Shown one piece after another: positions 10,040-21,640 of a stretch of DNA of 64,000 bases. Origin of the DNA: Manihot esculenta. Lineage: Eukaryota > Streptophyta > Magnoliopsida > Malpighiales > Euphorbiaceae. Within the stretch, counting starts at the first letter, position 1. Each line of letters starts with the position of its first letter. The position numbers and the translations under genes were made by a program. Where the stretch lies: NCBI RefSeq assembly GCF_001659605.2, contig NC_035172.2, positions 19,531,051-19,595,050 of the forward strand. Reading direction: 5' to 3'. The notes under the pieces are model-generated. The model did no database searches, had not been told where the DNA came from, and saw only the letters and a list, made by a program, of their open reading frames with translations.

Positions 10040-13000
10040 ATGGAAGGCCCAAAGCTTCCTGAAGTCTTTAATCTAGAGTCTTGTATTACCCCTTCTACCT
10101 TGACAAACTTCTTTTCTCGGAAGTATTTGGACACTCCCCTCTACCATATCCGAGCTCCTTATCGGAATGAGACGATTGTTCTTCCCGATCCTCCTCCTTC
10201 CGGTTTGATAGATCCCCAGAAAGATCTCAGTTTAGTCTTTTTCATTAAACAACGAGACTACGGTCTAACTTTTCCCTTTACTCCTTTCTTCATCGAGGTC
10301 TTCCAGGGATAGCCCCCCGGATGCTGTCTCCCAACTCCATTTTGTTTATGTGTTCTTTCGAATCTATCTGCTTGAGCTAGGGATTAACGCCCACGGCGCG
10401 TCTGTTTGTAACCTTTTTCCGTCTCGTTAGAGCAAGTCAGTGCTTCTATTATTTCGCCCCTCGTGGTGGGTTATCCATTTTCACGGGTTACAAAGATTCC
10501 ATAAAAGGCTGGGTTGAGGGTTTCGTGGTGGTGGAGTTGAAGAAAGACTCCGGGCTGTCTTGGGGGGTGGAGCTCTCTTGGGAGGATGTCTCTCTAGGTT
10601 GCAATGACCTGCCTCAGTTGAGTCTCTCTGAGCAGGTCGGATTCCTTTGACTGACTTCTGTTGATAAGAAGTATGATGTCGAAAAATGTATGTTTGCGTC
10701 CAATCTTCGGGATATCCAGGACGCGGGTATTGTCCCTTGTTTAACTGCTTTGCTTTTTCTTTGTGATTTTCACTTAAGGCTATTCTAATTTGTTCGGGTT
10801 TTGAATCTTTGCAGCTTCCGACGTGAAAATGTACCAAATCAAGCCCCCGAAGAACTTCACACTATCTCGGGAGAGCATGCACGCTGCTTTGGACGCCCTC
10901 CGAGCTGGGCGATCAGTGGGGGAGACTACTCAGAGGGTGGCTGAAGTCATTTTCTCCAGGTCGGGTGGCCGGCCTGCTGCCCCAGCCCTAGCTCCTTCGC
11001 AGGGTTCCAGACCGAGCTCCCGAGGTGTTAGGACCTCCAGACCTTCCAGCCATAGCAAGTCAAGCTCGGCTCCTCAGTCTTCTCAAGCCCCCAGGTCCCA
11101 ACGGGCTTCTACTGAGGGGGCGAAAAAGGCTCCCAGGGTCACCGCCAGGCCGGTTGAAGGCATCGAGCTAGTGGGGACGGACGTTCCTGAGGAGAGATTT
11201 GAGACCTCTGCAACTGAGGAGAGGGCTCCTGAAGGGGGGATGGAGATTATCCCTGTTGGTGAAAGTGCCCAGGGAGCTTCTGTTGAGGTCACCCCTGTTA
11301 CCGAGGAGGGAGAGCCCGGGCCAGTTGATGATGCCGTCTCTGAGGGCGCTGTGAAGGGGGCCGGGAGCAAGCGTCTTCCTCCTTCTAAAGTTCCTACCCC
11401 GGCTCTTGCTTCTAAGAAGTCCCGGACCTCCAAGAGACCAGCTTCAGCTCTGCTTCCTCTCGAGAAGAAGAAGGAGACTTTTGTGGTGCCTCTGCTGTCT
11501 GCTCCCGACAATGACATTTTGAACGCGGAGGATATCACTCATCAATCTCCGGCGAGCGTTGTTGCAGAAATCTTACGGGAGTAGATGTTTGGCGGGGTCA
11601 TGGAAGCTTCGGATCCTCGTCTGCTTGCTCTCACTGGCCTTTTGGCGAGTTCTACACGACAGCAAGCAGCATTCCGATCTCGGACTCGAGAGGAGCTCGG
11701 AGGCACAATTAGGGAGATGCTCCTGATGGTAAGTTGTTCTTCTTATTTTCAAATTCTTTCATTTGGTTTCTATTGTCTGTCATTCTAATATTTCTTCTCT
11801 CTGTGTTAGCTGATGTGCCTCTTCATGGAGGTAGACGCCCAGGACGAGTCCATTCGGAGCACTGTGGACCGCCAAGTTGAAGAGGCGCGTCTTGAAGAAA
11901 ATTTGATCGCAACCAGCGACGCCCGGGGTCACCTTGCTGCTGCTCAGGGGCATCTGAAGACCCTTAGGGAGGAACTGGCCCATACCAAGGAGGCTCTGGA
12001 GGGGGCTGATAAGAGGGCAGCTGTTGCGGAGAGTTGCCGTGACGAAGCTTTAAAACAGCTGTCCTCTTTGGAAAAGGTTCGAAGGGAGAGGGATGAGGCC
12101 GTGAGCCAGAAGGACGAGGTCTGGCATCAATACGAGGCCCCAAAGGCAGATTTCGAAGCCGCCCAGGCTCGTTGTGGCATTGTGATGGCCCAGAGGGAGG
12201 AATCCCTAGCTCGGACGGTAGTTCTCGAGCAGGAGCTAGCCAAGCGGGCTGATAGCTTTAAAGACTTGACTTTGGAAGCTGAAGCGTCTAAACTCCAAAA
12301 TCAGCACCTCAGCCAAGAAGTCGAGGCTTTGAAGAAGAGGTGCGCAGCCCTGCTCGAGGATGCTAAGCTTGCTGAGGACAGGATTCAGCTGGAGTGTGAG
12401 GAGTGCCTGAGGGAGTACAAGGAGTCGGCCGAACTGAAAGAGAAGATCGAGCAGACCTGTGAAGCTCGTCTCCAAGATTACAAAGACTCTTCTGAGTTAA
12501 AGGCAAAGATAGCTGAGGCCTGCGAGGAGTGACTTGCGGAATATAAAGCCTCTGACGAGATGAAGAACGTGATATGGCACAAGAGCTTCTGCATGTTCAT
12601 CTCCGGCTTTAATCGAGGCTTGAGGGAAGCCAGACATGCCCCATCCACCCCGCTAGCTGAACTCCTAGCCGCTGAGGTAGACTCCGATGGCGAGGATGTG
12701 CTTTACGGGGAGGATGAAAGACCCTTGCCCAAGGGAGCTCCTCACACTACAACTGGGTCTCCTGAAGAAAACGCCAAGCTAGGGGAAGAAGATGAGCCCG
12801 AGGGGAGTGATGCCAGATGATAGAGCATATTTTAGTCCATATTTTCATGATCTTATTGATGTTTATTTGCACCTATTCTACCTAATTTTGTGGTTTTAAT
12901 CATGTTTTGCAAATATTAGGTGTGAAGAAACAAATTGGAGAAAATGCTCTTAAAAAGGCCAAAAAGTACCCAAATTCAGCAACCTTCGGAAGCACTTTCG

Positions 13001-14614
13001 GAAGCCAAAAACCAGTCACCTTCGGCAGCACTTTCGGCGGCCGAAAGAGGACTCCAGAGATGAAAGTCGACCACCTTCGGCGGCACCTTCGGCCGCCGAA
13101 TCCTGCGTCCAGAGCCGAAATTTCAGCCTCCGAAACTCATTTTAGGCAGCCGAAAATGCCTCCCAATGCACACTTTCCTTATTCAAGAAGCCATATCCCA
13201 AGTTGCCATATTTGAGGAGCCAAACAAGGAAAGTATTTTGAGATCCAAATCTTCAAGATTCACATTCAAATATTGAATTTCAAGATCAAGCTTATTAAGG
13301 AAGTCAAATCCAAAGATCACATGTTTCCCACTTAGTATCATGCACATTCAAAATTCAAAAGGAGGCTCCACCTTCCTTATTAGTGCATGGGCAGCCTCTT
13401 AACTCTTTAGGCAATATCTTGAAGACCTTGGGCAGCAATTAAAAAGACCAAAGAGCCCCCACTTGCCCCCCATCACATGCATCTCGTTTTTGCCTTCACC
13501 TATGCACAAAGAAGGCAAATATGGGACCAAGAGCACTTTGGGCAGCCTCTAAAAGACTCATCGACTGCCACCAAACCCTAAGGAGCCTCTCAAGATCTAT
13601 TTAAAGGCTTCAAGAAGACAAGAAAGGCAGATTTGGTTCCACCACTTCTCCAAGAAATCGTCCAAGGCTCTTCTTCCCTTAGTTCTTCATCTTCTTCTTC
13701 TTTTCTTTTATTTTCTGTTTTGGTTCAGCCATGAGTGGCTGAAACCCTTCTTTCTAGTTGAAGTTTGGTTGAAACTAAGGTTGTTTAAAAGGTTGTGAGA
13801 TCTGAACATAAAGTGTTTGATTTTGGTTTATTCAATATTCATGCAATTGTGCTTAATTCTAAAGATTGCTTTGTTGTTTTGATCAAATTGGCCACTTGAT
13901 TCTTGATTGCAAAGTTAATTAATTGTTGGATCTTTCTTGTTCTTCATGCAATTGGCAATTGTTTTGATGCCTTTGGCCCAAGAACGTTCCTTGGCAATTT
14001 GTTGATTAGTAATTGGTTAGAGGACGTTCCCTAATCAGTTTGTTCATAAGGAAAGACATGGTGGTGAGAAGCGTCTTCCACCCCCATAACCAACGTATTG
14101 ATTCAATCAAGATAACCATGTTTTAATGATCAACCCAAATAATCAAAGTGGATCCATATCTTCAACTAGACTTTTCTCATATTGATTTCTTCTTTTATTT
14201 TAATTACTTGATGTTTTATTTGCTTTCAATAGTTGTTAGTAAAATCATCTCAAAACCCCCCTTTTTACTTTATTGCACTTTACTTTTATTCTACTTTCAA
14301 TTACTTGCTTTCAATTGTGTTCCCAATTAGTTCTCTTGGTCTTGATTGAGAAAAATAAATAGGTAATCAATTCTCTGTGGATTCGATCCTTCACCACTAT
14401 CTGCAGTTGTAATTGTAGGTAACCAAGAAGGTTATTTTTGACCGGCTTCGACAATCGCACTGTCACCAGACCCCGAGGAGAGGGTGTAGGGCCCCAAGGA
14501 GGGGAAATTGTACCATTTGTAGATAGTAGTGTAGGTAATAATGTAAATAGTGAAGCTCCTAGGCATGTAAGTCCTTTAAGGACAATTTTTCCTCCCGTAG
14601 TTGTAGATGATTGA
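10040..14614 (+). pseudogene. Tat extra ORF, putative gypsy-type (Transposase_28-like)
   Basis: This runs opposite to gag-pol. The ATG at 10040 (MEGPKLPEVF) opens a block like the plant 'putative gypsy type transposon' domain (SRKYLDTPLYHIRAPYRNE, FPFTPFFIEV). It is disrupted by stops and frameshifts at 10310-10720. A probable intron (10725-10814) precedes a Ser/Pro-rich region. A second intron with clear GTAAGT and TTAG ends (about 11730-11809) precedes a long heptad-like coiled coil (11813-12532: EEARLEENLIATSDARGH, LREELAHTKEALEGADKRA). An in-frame TAG lies at 11582 and a TGA near 12530. An acidic tail is interrupted by the solo LTR at 12818-14465. With that LTR and one TSD copy left out, the same frame runs on to the TGA at 14612. 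The function is unknown, though such ORFs recur in Tat elements. Confidence 0.7.
12818..14465 (+). mobile_element. Athila-type solo LTR, TSD CCAGA
   Basis: It starts TGATAGAGCATATTTTAG and ends CTGTCA, with CCAGA at 12813-12817 and 14466-14470. It is related over both ends to the LTR at 40040-41759 (shared CTCTGTGGATTCGATCC and ACCACTATCTGCAGTTGT near the 3' end). No internal sequence remains. A TATTTAAAG promoter-like box lies at 13598-13606. Its GC-rich part (about 12975-13165) is a cluster of TTCGG/CCGAA words like that of the Tekay LTRs, which the other Athila LTRs here lack. Confidence 0.9.
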
Positions 14615-15221
14615 ACAAGTTATAATTTTATTTTCCTTTTAATGAAATCCAGCTTTCATTTATATTTGAGCTATTCCTGTCTTTGTTTATTTTTCTGGCC
14701 TTGTCAAATTACTTAATCTGTTAAAAGCCAAATTGACTTAATCCATTGAAGGCCCACCTGGCTTAATCTGTCAATATGTTAAGGATAAAACTCTTAAACC
14801 ATGTGCTCAATAATTTTTCTAAGGAATCAACTATACTGTTTGTCATTTCTTGCCCTTGAGCCAATCAGAGCTAAAATTATAGCAATTGACTAGACTTCTA
14901 ACTTTTGAATTTTTCCAACCTCGCAGAGGCATTCGTATTGATTGATCCATGATTTAAGATCGAATATATAATTTTTTCATGTAATCAAAGTGAAATGACC
15001 ATGTACCTTTTAAAATGATGAGCTGGGCTGGCCTCTTTGTTTTTAGCTCTGTGCAGAGAAGAATTGAGTCTGGTGGTCTTTTCTACTCATGCCTTAGATC
15101 GGCCTCTTGGGTCAGAGGAAATTTGTTACTCTCAGTTTGCCTTTGAGATTCCCGAACTCGGCTCTCTTTTCACTTGGTCTTTCCGAGCTCAGATTTGTGT
15201 ACCTTAGGTCGGCTCTTTTGG
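14615..15221. other. Tat spacer without a recognisable gene
   Basis: Between the end of the reverse ORF and the 105-bp array I see only T-rich noncoding sequence. A tail-like AATGAAATCCAGCTTTCATT near 14641 could belong to the reverse transcript's 3' end. A GC-richer stretch begins near 15020 and leads into the array. Confidence 0.5.
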
Positions 15222-15832
15222 CCTTATGTTGTTTCGTCATCTCAGTAGGTTTTGTGGTGCCGAGGACATTCGGGGAGCTCGATCACCTACCTTACTGAGG
15301 TCTTGCGCAAGATTCGGGCACTGTGGCCTTACTGTCGCTTCGTCATCTCAGCCGGTTTGTGGTGCCGAGGGCACTTGGGGAGCCCGGTCACCTACCTCAC
15401 TGAGGTCTTGCGCAAGATTCGGGCACTGTGGCCTTACTGTCGCTTCGTCATCTCAGCCGGTTTGTGGTGCCGGGGGCACTTGGGGAGCCCGGTCACCTAC
15501 CTTTCTGAGGTCTTGCGCAAGATTCGAGCACTGTGGCCTTACTGTCGCTTCGTCATCTCAACCGGTTTGTGGTGCCGGGGGCACTTGGGGAGCCCGGTCA
15601 CCTACCTCACTGAGGTCTTGTGCAAGATTCGGGCACTGTGGCCTTACTGTCGCTTCATCATCTCAGCCGGTTTGTGGTGCATGGGGCACTTGGGGAGCCC
15701 GGTCACCTACCTCACTGAGGTCTTGCGCAAGATTCAGGCACTGTGGCCTTACTGTCGCTTCGTCATCTCAATCGGTTTGTGGTGTCGGGGGCACTTGGGG
15801 AGCCCGGTCACCTACCTCACTGAGGTCTTCTA
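15222..15832. repeat. 105-bp tandem array in Tat 3' region
   Basis: The word TCTTGCGCAAGATTC (one variant TCTTGTGC) starts at 15301, 15406, 15511, 15616 and 15721, exactly 105 bp apart. Almost six units are present, ending abruptly at 15832. Because 105 is a multiple of three, two frames stay open through the array and mimic 35-residue repeat proteins. It lies between INT and the reverse ORF, the position where Tat elements are known to carry variable tandem repeats. Confidence 0.9.
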
Positions 15833-15927
15833 GCAACTGTTCTTTCTTTTTGAAAGAAAATTAGGACGTATAGTAATAGAAACAACATTGCTTGCTAAAA
15901 GTGGTGTTATTCAATTCATTCATATTT

Positions 15928-16947
15928 TCAGAGTACAAGAGTTTTCTTCATGTTACAAATATTTAAAGGGAAGTACCTCTTCAGATGCTGGATATTCCAA
16001 GCATGGGGTTCCAAGTTTCCCTGTAGGTCTTCTATTTGATATACCCCTGGTTTGACCACTTTGACTATTCTGAACGGGCCCTCCCAGGTCGGTGTCAGCT
16101 TTCCTACTGTTGCTCTCTTTCCAGTGGCTTCTAGATTTCTCAGGGCTAGATCTCCTACTTTCAGGCTTCTTTCTCTGACCCTTTGATTGAAATAACGAGC
16201 CGCTCGTTGCTGATAATCGGCTGTACGGACTTGAGCTTCTTCCCTGATTTCTTCCAAGGCATCCAGATTACTTCTCAGCTTATCAATGTTGGCGTTCTCG
16301 TCGTTGAACTGGACTCGATGTGTAAGGACTTGTAGCTCGATTGGAACCACGGCCTCAATGCCAAATGCAAGTGCAAAGGGCGTCTCTTTGGTGGACGTCC
16401 TGGGGGTAGTTCGGAGTGCCCACAGGATGCTATTGAGTTCATCAGCCCAATTTGCCTTAGCTCCATCGAGTCGCTTTTTCAGTCCCTGGAGGATAGCTCT
16501 GTTGGCGACCTCGGTTTGGCCTTTGGTCTGAGGGTGTGCCACCGAGGAGAATTTGTGCCATATGCCCATGTTCGTTGTGAATTCCTTGAAGGTCTTGCAG
16601 TCGAACTGTTTGCCATTATCCGATATGAGTACTCTCGGTATCCCAAACCTACATATGATGTTGCCCCAGACAAAGTCTATCATCTTTCGGGCTGTAATTG
16701 TGGGGATTGCCTCCGCCTCTGGCCATTTCGAGAAGTACTCCACTGCCACCACCACAAACTTCTTCTGCCCCATGGTTTTAGGAAAAGGTCCCAAGATATC
16801 TATGCCCCACTGCGAGAACGGCCATGGGCTAGATATGCTGGACTGAGGGGTGGCTGGTACGTTGATGGCGTTAGCGAACCGTTGGCATATGTCACACCTT
16901 CGGACGAACTCCTCAGCTTATTTCTTAATAGTGGGCCAGTAATAGCC
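15928..16947 (-). pseudogene. Tat integrase region
   Basis: The minus strand gives GYYWPTIKK, then a zinc-binding RRCDICQRFAN segment, then the DDE core: the first Asp in WGIDILGPFP, the second in LISDNGKQFD, and the Glu in GQTEVANRAI. The part from 16794 to 15928 is open for 288 codons and ends KRYFPLN...TLVL after a GPFRIVKVVKPGVYQIEDLQG module. I see no C-terminal chromodomain, as expected for Tat. Stops interrupt the HHCC region near 16925-16947. Integrase would insert the cDNA, and with the upstream lesions this copy is dead. Confidence 0.8.
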
Positions 16948-18480
16948 TTATCTAAAAATTTTGTTCGCCAACGTTCCTGCTCCTTCATGAGCTCCACACA
17001 TTCCCCGGTGTATTTCTTCCAGCACCTTGACTGCTTCGTCTGGGCCTACACATCGGAGCCATGGAGTGGATTTTCCTCTTCTGTATAGGGTCCCTCTTAT
17101 TGCTTGGTAATTGGCAGCTCGAGCCGCTATTTTCTTTGCTTCATCTTTGTCTTCAGGAAGCTTTCCCTTCTCAAGGTATTCCAAGTATGGGGTCATCCAG
17201 CTTTGGCCCTGTTCAACCTGCATTACAGTGGCCGTTTTGTCAAAAGCAAGTGTGCTAATATGTTGGATGTATACTTCATTAGGGAGTTGTTCCAACTCCT
17301 CTTTAGACAATTGGCTAAGCAGGTCTGCCTCCTCATTGTCCTCCCGGGGTATCCTCTGGTACTGTACCATGATCCCCTGTTTGACGAGCTCGGCCTCTAT
17401 GGCTTTTACTTTCGCCAAGTACCTCTGCATGGTTTGGTCCCTTGCCTGATATGCTCCTGTTATTTGGTTGATCACTAGCTGGAAGTCTCTATTTATTTCA
17501 AGATCAGTTACCCCTACCTCCATTGCGATTAGCATCCCATTTATTAGGGCTTCATATTCCGCTACATTGTTAGAGGCTTTGAATTCCAGGCGCAGAGCAT
17601 AACAGACTTTGAAATCCTCAGGTCCTTTCAGCATTATTCCTGCGCCACTGCCCCTAGCGCCAGATGTCCCGTCTACATACAACTTCTAACCGAATTCTTG
17701 AGAGGACTGCCCCTCTCTCTCATTTCCCAACGCTCCCGAAGATGACTCACCCGGCTCTGTCTGCTCTTCATTGAAAGAGCACTCTGCTATGAAGTCAGTA
17801 AGGGCTTGAGATTTTATGGTGGTCCGAGGTCGGTACTCTAAGCAGTAGGGGCTAATCTCAATGGACCAGGCAAGCATCCGACCTGACGTTTCCGGCCTGT
17901 GGAGAATCCTTTTCAATGGTTGATCTGTCATCACTACTCCCTGATGGCTTTCTAAGTAGACTCTGAATTTTCTGATGGCCAGCAACAGAGCATAGGCCAT
18001 TTTCTCGATGTTCAGGTATCTGATCTCGACATCTTTGAGCACCTTGCTGACGTAAAACACTGGCTTCTGTTCTCCTCCTTCTACCCTTACCAACACAGCA
18101 CTGACAGCTTGTTCTGAGGCTGACAAGTAGATCAGGAGCTCTTCCCCTTCCAGCGGACTGCTGAGCACATGTGGCGATCTAAGATAGCTTTTAAGCTCTT
18201 TGAAAGCTTCCCGACAGTCCTCGGTCCATTCGAAGTTCGGAACTTTCCTCAGCTTTTTAAAGAACGGCAAGCATCTTTCGGCCGACCTAGACATGAAGCG
18301 ATTGAGCGCTACTACCCTTCTAGTAAGCCTTTGGACATCCCTCACGCAGGTCGGCTCGGGCATTTTCAAGATAGCTTCCACCTTCTCAGGATTTGGCTCT
18401 ATGCCTTTTCCACTCACCATGTATCCCAAGAATTTTCCTCCCCTGATGAAGAAGGCACACTTTGCTAGGTTCAGCCTCAT
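16948..18480 (-). pseudogene. Tat dual RNase H region
   Basis: The first block (18480-17686) continues RT into the usual RNase H (LIYLSASEQAVSAVLVR, KPVFYVSKVLKD, RYLNIEKMAYALLLAIRKF). It ends in a TAG at 17686. The second block (17682-16948) is another RNase H of the archaeal-like type: LYVDGTSGARGSGAGIML, NNVAEYEALINGMLIAMEVGV, DLEINRDFQLVINQITG, PREDNEEADLLSQL. The catalytic Asp-Glu-Asp series (YVDGT, AEYEA, the INRDFQ position usually GDSQ, and ADLLS) is mostly visible. Carrying both is diagnostic for Tat. Near 16948 the frame runs into the integrase zinc region. Confidence 0.85.
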
Positions 18481-19500
18481 TCTGTACTATTCTAACACCT
18501 CGAACACCTCCTTTAGGTCTATCAAGTGCTGCCGAAAAGTGGGGCTTGTTACCACCATGTCGTCCACGTATACTTCTACATTTCTGCAGATCTGGTCTTT
18601 GAAGATTTTATTCATTAGCCTCTAGTATGTTGCCCCAGCATTTTTCAGCATGAAAGGCATGGCCTTATAGCAGTAGGTCCCATCCTCTGTTATGAACGAA
18701 GTCTTCTCATCATCCAACCTGTCCATTGGGATTTGGTGATAGCCAGACATTGCATCCAGAGACGACATATAATCAAAACCGGCCGTGGAATCGACAATTT
18801 AATTAATATCAGGGAGGGGATAACAATCTTTGGGACATGCCTGGTTGAGGTCGGTAAAATCTATACACATCCTATATTTGCCATTGGCCTTTTTGACTAA
18901 TACAGGATTTGCTAGCCATTGTGGGTACATGACCTCTCTAATAAACCTGGCCTCCTCTAGCTTTTGCACTTCCTCCCTGGTGGCCTGTTGCTTCTCTCTT
19001 CCTACCACCCTCTTCTTTTGCTTCACCGGCCTGGCCTCTGGAAGGACGTTCAGCTTGTGAGTCATCACTTTAGGGTCTATCCTAGGCATGTCAGAAGGCT
19101 TCCAGGCGAAGCTTGATGCGTGACCTCGAATCAGGGCCATGACTTCAGTTTTTTGCTCCTCAGTCAGGCCGTCGTTAAGGCTGAAAACCTTGTCTGCCTC
19201 TGCTTCTGATAAGGGGAAGCTTTCCAGCTCTCCGACTGGCTCTGTTCTGGCCTCTTTTTTCTCGTCCTGTACCTCCAGAACTTCTAAGTCAAACCTTTCC
19301 TCTGCCGAGCTCGGCTCTGATACCGTGGCGAGGTACATTGCTCTCGCCTCTTCCTGGCTTCCTCTGACTACTCCCACTCCTGCTTCTTTTGGGAATTTCA
19401 TTGCCAGATATCTGATGCTGGTTACGACCTCAAAATCAAACAGCACAGGTCTTCCCAATATTGCGTTGTAGTTCAGGGGGAGCTTCACCACTAGAAACAC
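18481..19500 (-). pseudogene. Tat reverse transcriptase region
   Basis: The minus strand encodes a linker (GLTEEQKTEVMALIRGH) and the RT start (HKLNVLPEARPVKQKKR, NPVLVKKANGKYRMCIDF, ACPKDCYPLPDIN). A TAA follows at about 18796-18798. Further along, the active-site YVDD is readable (NVEVYVDDMVVT, near 18560), with more stops around 18620 and 18485. RT copies element RNA into cDNA. The several nonsense codons mean no working enzyme. Confidence 0.8.
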
Positions 19501-20144
19501 CGCGTAGTGCGTCCGAGCCAGAGGTGCTTCTCAGAGAGTGAGGGCTAGCTTCACCTTTCCCTCCATAGGTACTGGGGTTCCTTCGATCCCTTTGACTGGG
19601 GCTTGGTCCCGAACCAACTGTTCCTCAGGGATTCTCATTTGCTGGAAAACTCTATATGGCAATAGATTCACCTTACTTCCGTCATCCACCAAGATCTTCT
19701 TAACTCGGTAGTTATGAATGACGGCCTCAACGACAAGTGCGTCATCATGAGGCATTTGAATGCCTTGGGCATCCTCCGGAGAGAAGGATATGGTCATTGG
19801 TGAATGGTCAACTATCTGCATGACCTCGGCACTGCTACCTTCCCCATCTCGGCCTCTTTTTCTTCCTCTCCTGCTCATCCGACCTCCGGTCCCTCCCACA
19901 ATCATGTTGATGGTCCCACTGGAACCATCGTTCACTGGCCCTGCTCCTATCCTCCTGGGTCTCTCTGCTGTAGGGTTCGGCTGAGGCCTTTCTCCCTCTG
20001 GCTTCTTCACAAAGTTCCGCAAGTGACCCCTTTTGATCAGCCTCTCAATCTCACTGATCAGCTGGTAGCAGTTGTTGGTGTCATGGCCGTGGGTACGATG
20101 ATACTGACAATATTTATCAGGATCTCGCTGATTTGCTTATGCTC
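19501..20144 (-). pseudogene. Tat protease region and degenerate zinc knuckle
   Basis: A knuckle-like KYCQYHRTHGHDTNNC is readable at about 20115-20065. The 163-codon block 20022-19531 then carries an aspartic-protease segment with the DDGS motif in KKILVDDGSKVNLLPY and the second conserved part LPLNYNAILGRPVLFDFE just beyond it (19500 downward). A TGA at 19531 separates the two. The enzyme would cut the Gag-Pol polyprotein. Confidence 0.7.
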
Positions 20145-21606
20145 TCATAGGCTTGGGCCATTGAGGAACTCCTTGTCCTGAACCACCATGAGCACCTCGG
20201 CTCTAGAGGCGTTGAGTGGCGTCAAGTTCTCAGGAACCTGCGGGGGGAGTGGTCTCTGTTCTGGAATCTGAGGAGGGAACGGTCTCTGGTCCTGCCGATC
20301 CCAAGGCTGTCTGTACTGCTCAGGCCTCTTGCCTTGCTTTTTCTCCTGCCTTTCCGGCCTCCTTTCTTCTGGGGCTTTTCCCCTGTCTGCCACCTCTTTG
20401 GCGAATCTGCTTGTTACTAAGGCATCGTCCTGCCTTATGTATTTCTCCGCCCTCTTCATCAGCTCTGCCAACGAGGTCGGCGGTTTCCTGCTTAACGAGC
20501 CAAAGAACTCTGGGGAGGTCGTCCCTTTTTGCATCACTTCCACAGCTCGGTTTTCATCCAGCTCAAGGATCTGTAGGGCCTCCGTGTTGACATACTCCCT
20601 TAAAGTCTCATTCCTCTTCTGACGGACTGTCTCCAGGTAGCTAGTCTTTCTGTCCGCAGGTACTCCGGCAATGAACCGGCTGATGAAGATAGTGGCCAAA
20701 TCTCCGAAATTCTGATGCTTCCAGCCTTCAGACTGTTAAACCACGCCCGTGCCGGCTCTGTGAGCGTCGTGGGGAATACCTTGCACATCAAGGCATCCGA
20801 TAAAGTCTGCAGCTCCATGAAGGTCTTATAATTGAGGACGTGCTCTCTTGGGTTTTCCGTTCCGTCATAGGCCGCCATGGGTGGCATCATAAACTTTTTT
20901 GGGATGGTCTCCTGTTGCACCCATTTTGAGAAAGGCGAGGATGTAGGTAAGAGGGTTTGGTTGTGGTCCTTCGCCCCCAACTCAGCTAGGAGCTGTTCTC
21001 TCAGCTTCTGCAATTTCTGATCCACATTCTCTTCTTCTTGTTTGGGCCTCTTCTCCAGACGATACTCCTCTTCTTGCACTTCACTCTCCGTCTTCCTGGT
21101 TATTCTGGCAGAATAACTGTCTGCCTCGTTGTTCTCTATCAACTCCCTCACCCTTCTTCCATGAATTCTAGCTTCTGGTTCTTCTTCTCTCCCGGCTCTT
21201 CTCTCCCTTTCTCTGGTTTCTCTGCTGTTTGTTTAAGGATGGTTAAAGGTGGGTTGAGGTTTGTTGGTTCGGGGTTCCTCTACTACCGGCAACACGTTCA
21301 TTGGGGTATTGAGGCCCCTCAGTTGCATCTTCTGCCCCAACCAGTGGGCGGTGTGTTGTAGTTGAAGGGCCATGGCTTGGAGGTCCTGGTTGGATAAGGC
21401 AGCTCCGGGCATGTTTCCTGCCGAGTTCAGTGAGGGGTTGAAGGGGATTGGTGGTTGGTTGTTTAGGGTTGTGGTACTGGAAAAAGAGAACTGTTGTCCC
21501 TCTTGAGCAAAGCTCAGGTCATTTGGGGTATTAACGAGGTTGTTTTCATTATGGTTGGCCGTCGTGGATCTCAGTGGGTATTGTAAGAGTGGAACTCCAG
21601 CGATGA
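20145..21606 (-). pseudogene. Tat gag pseudogene
   Basis: From the PBS the minus strand runs through a variable N-terminus (GDLFIAGVPLLQYPL) to a TAA near 21233. It then gives a charged linker and the retrotransposon gag domain: KKFMMPPMAAYDGTENP, REHVLNYKTFMELQ, KVFPTTLTEPARAWFNSL. A frameshift near 20705 moves the continuation (FISRFIAGVPADRKTSYLE, SLSRKPPTSLAELMKRAEKY) into another frame, and another shift lies near 20155. Gag would form the particle shell. No ATG is clear near the start. Confidence 0.75.
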
Positions 21607-21620
21607 AAAGATCTCCTTCG

Positions 21621-21640
21621 TCCCCACAGACGGTGCTAAT
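21621..21640 (-). promoter_or_regulatory. Tat primer-binding site
   Basis: On the minus strand, immediately after the LTR remnant, ATTAGCACCGTCTGTGGGGA differs by two or three bases from the TTGGCGCCGTCTGTGGGGA-type tRNA primer site found in many plant gypsy elements. This fixes the direction of the Tat element and the inner end of its 5' LTR. Confidence 0.75.

Noticed and set aside
11083..11538. 151-codon minus-strand frame opposite the Tat extra ORF
   Set aside because: A shadow of the Ser/Pro-rich coding strand. No domain is visible.
15226..15864. 212- and 193-codon frames with 35-residue repeats, possibly a repeat protein
   Set aside because: The repeat period (105) is a multiple of three, so any stop-free frame stays open. 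Two frames are open at once and the region is noncoding Tat spacer.
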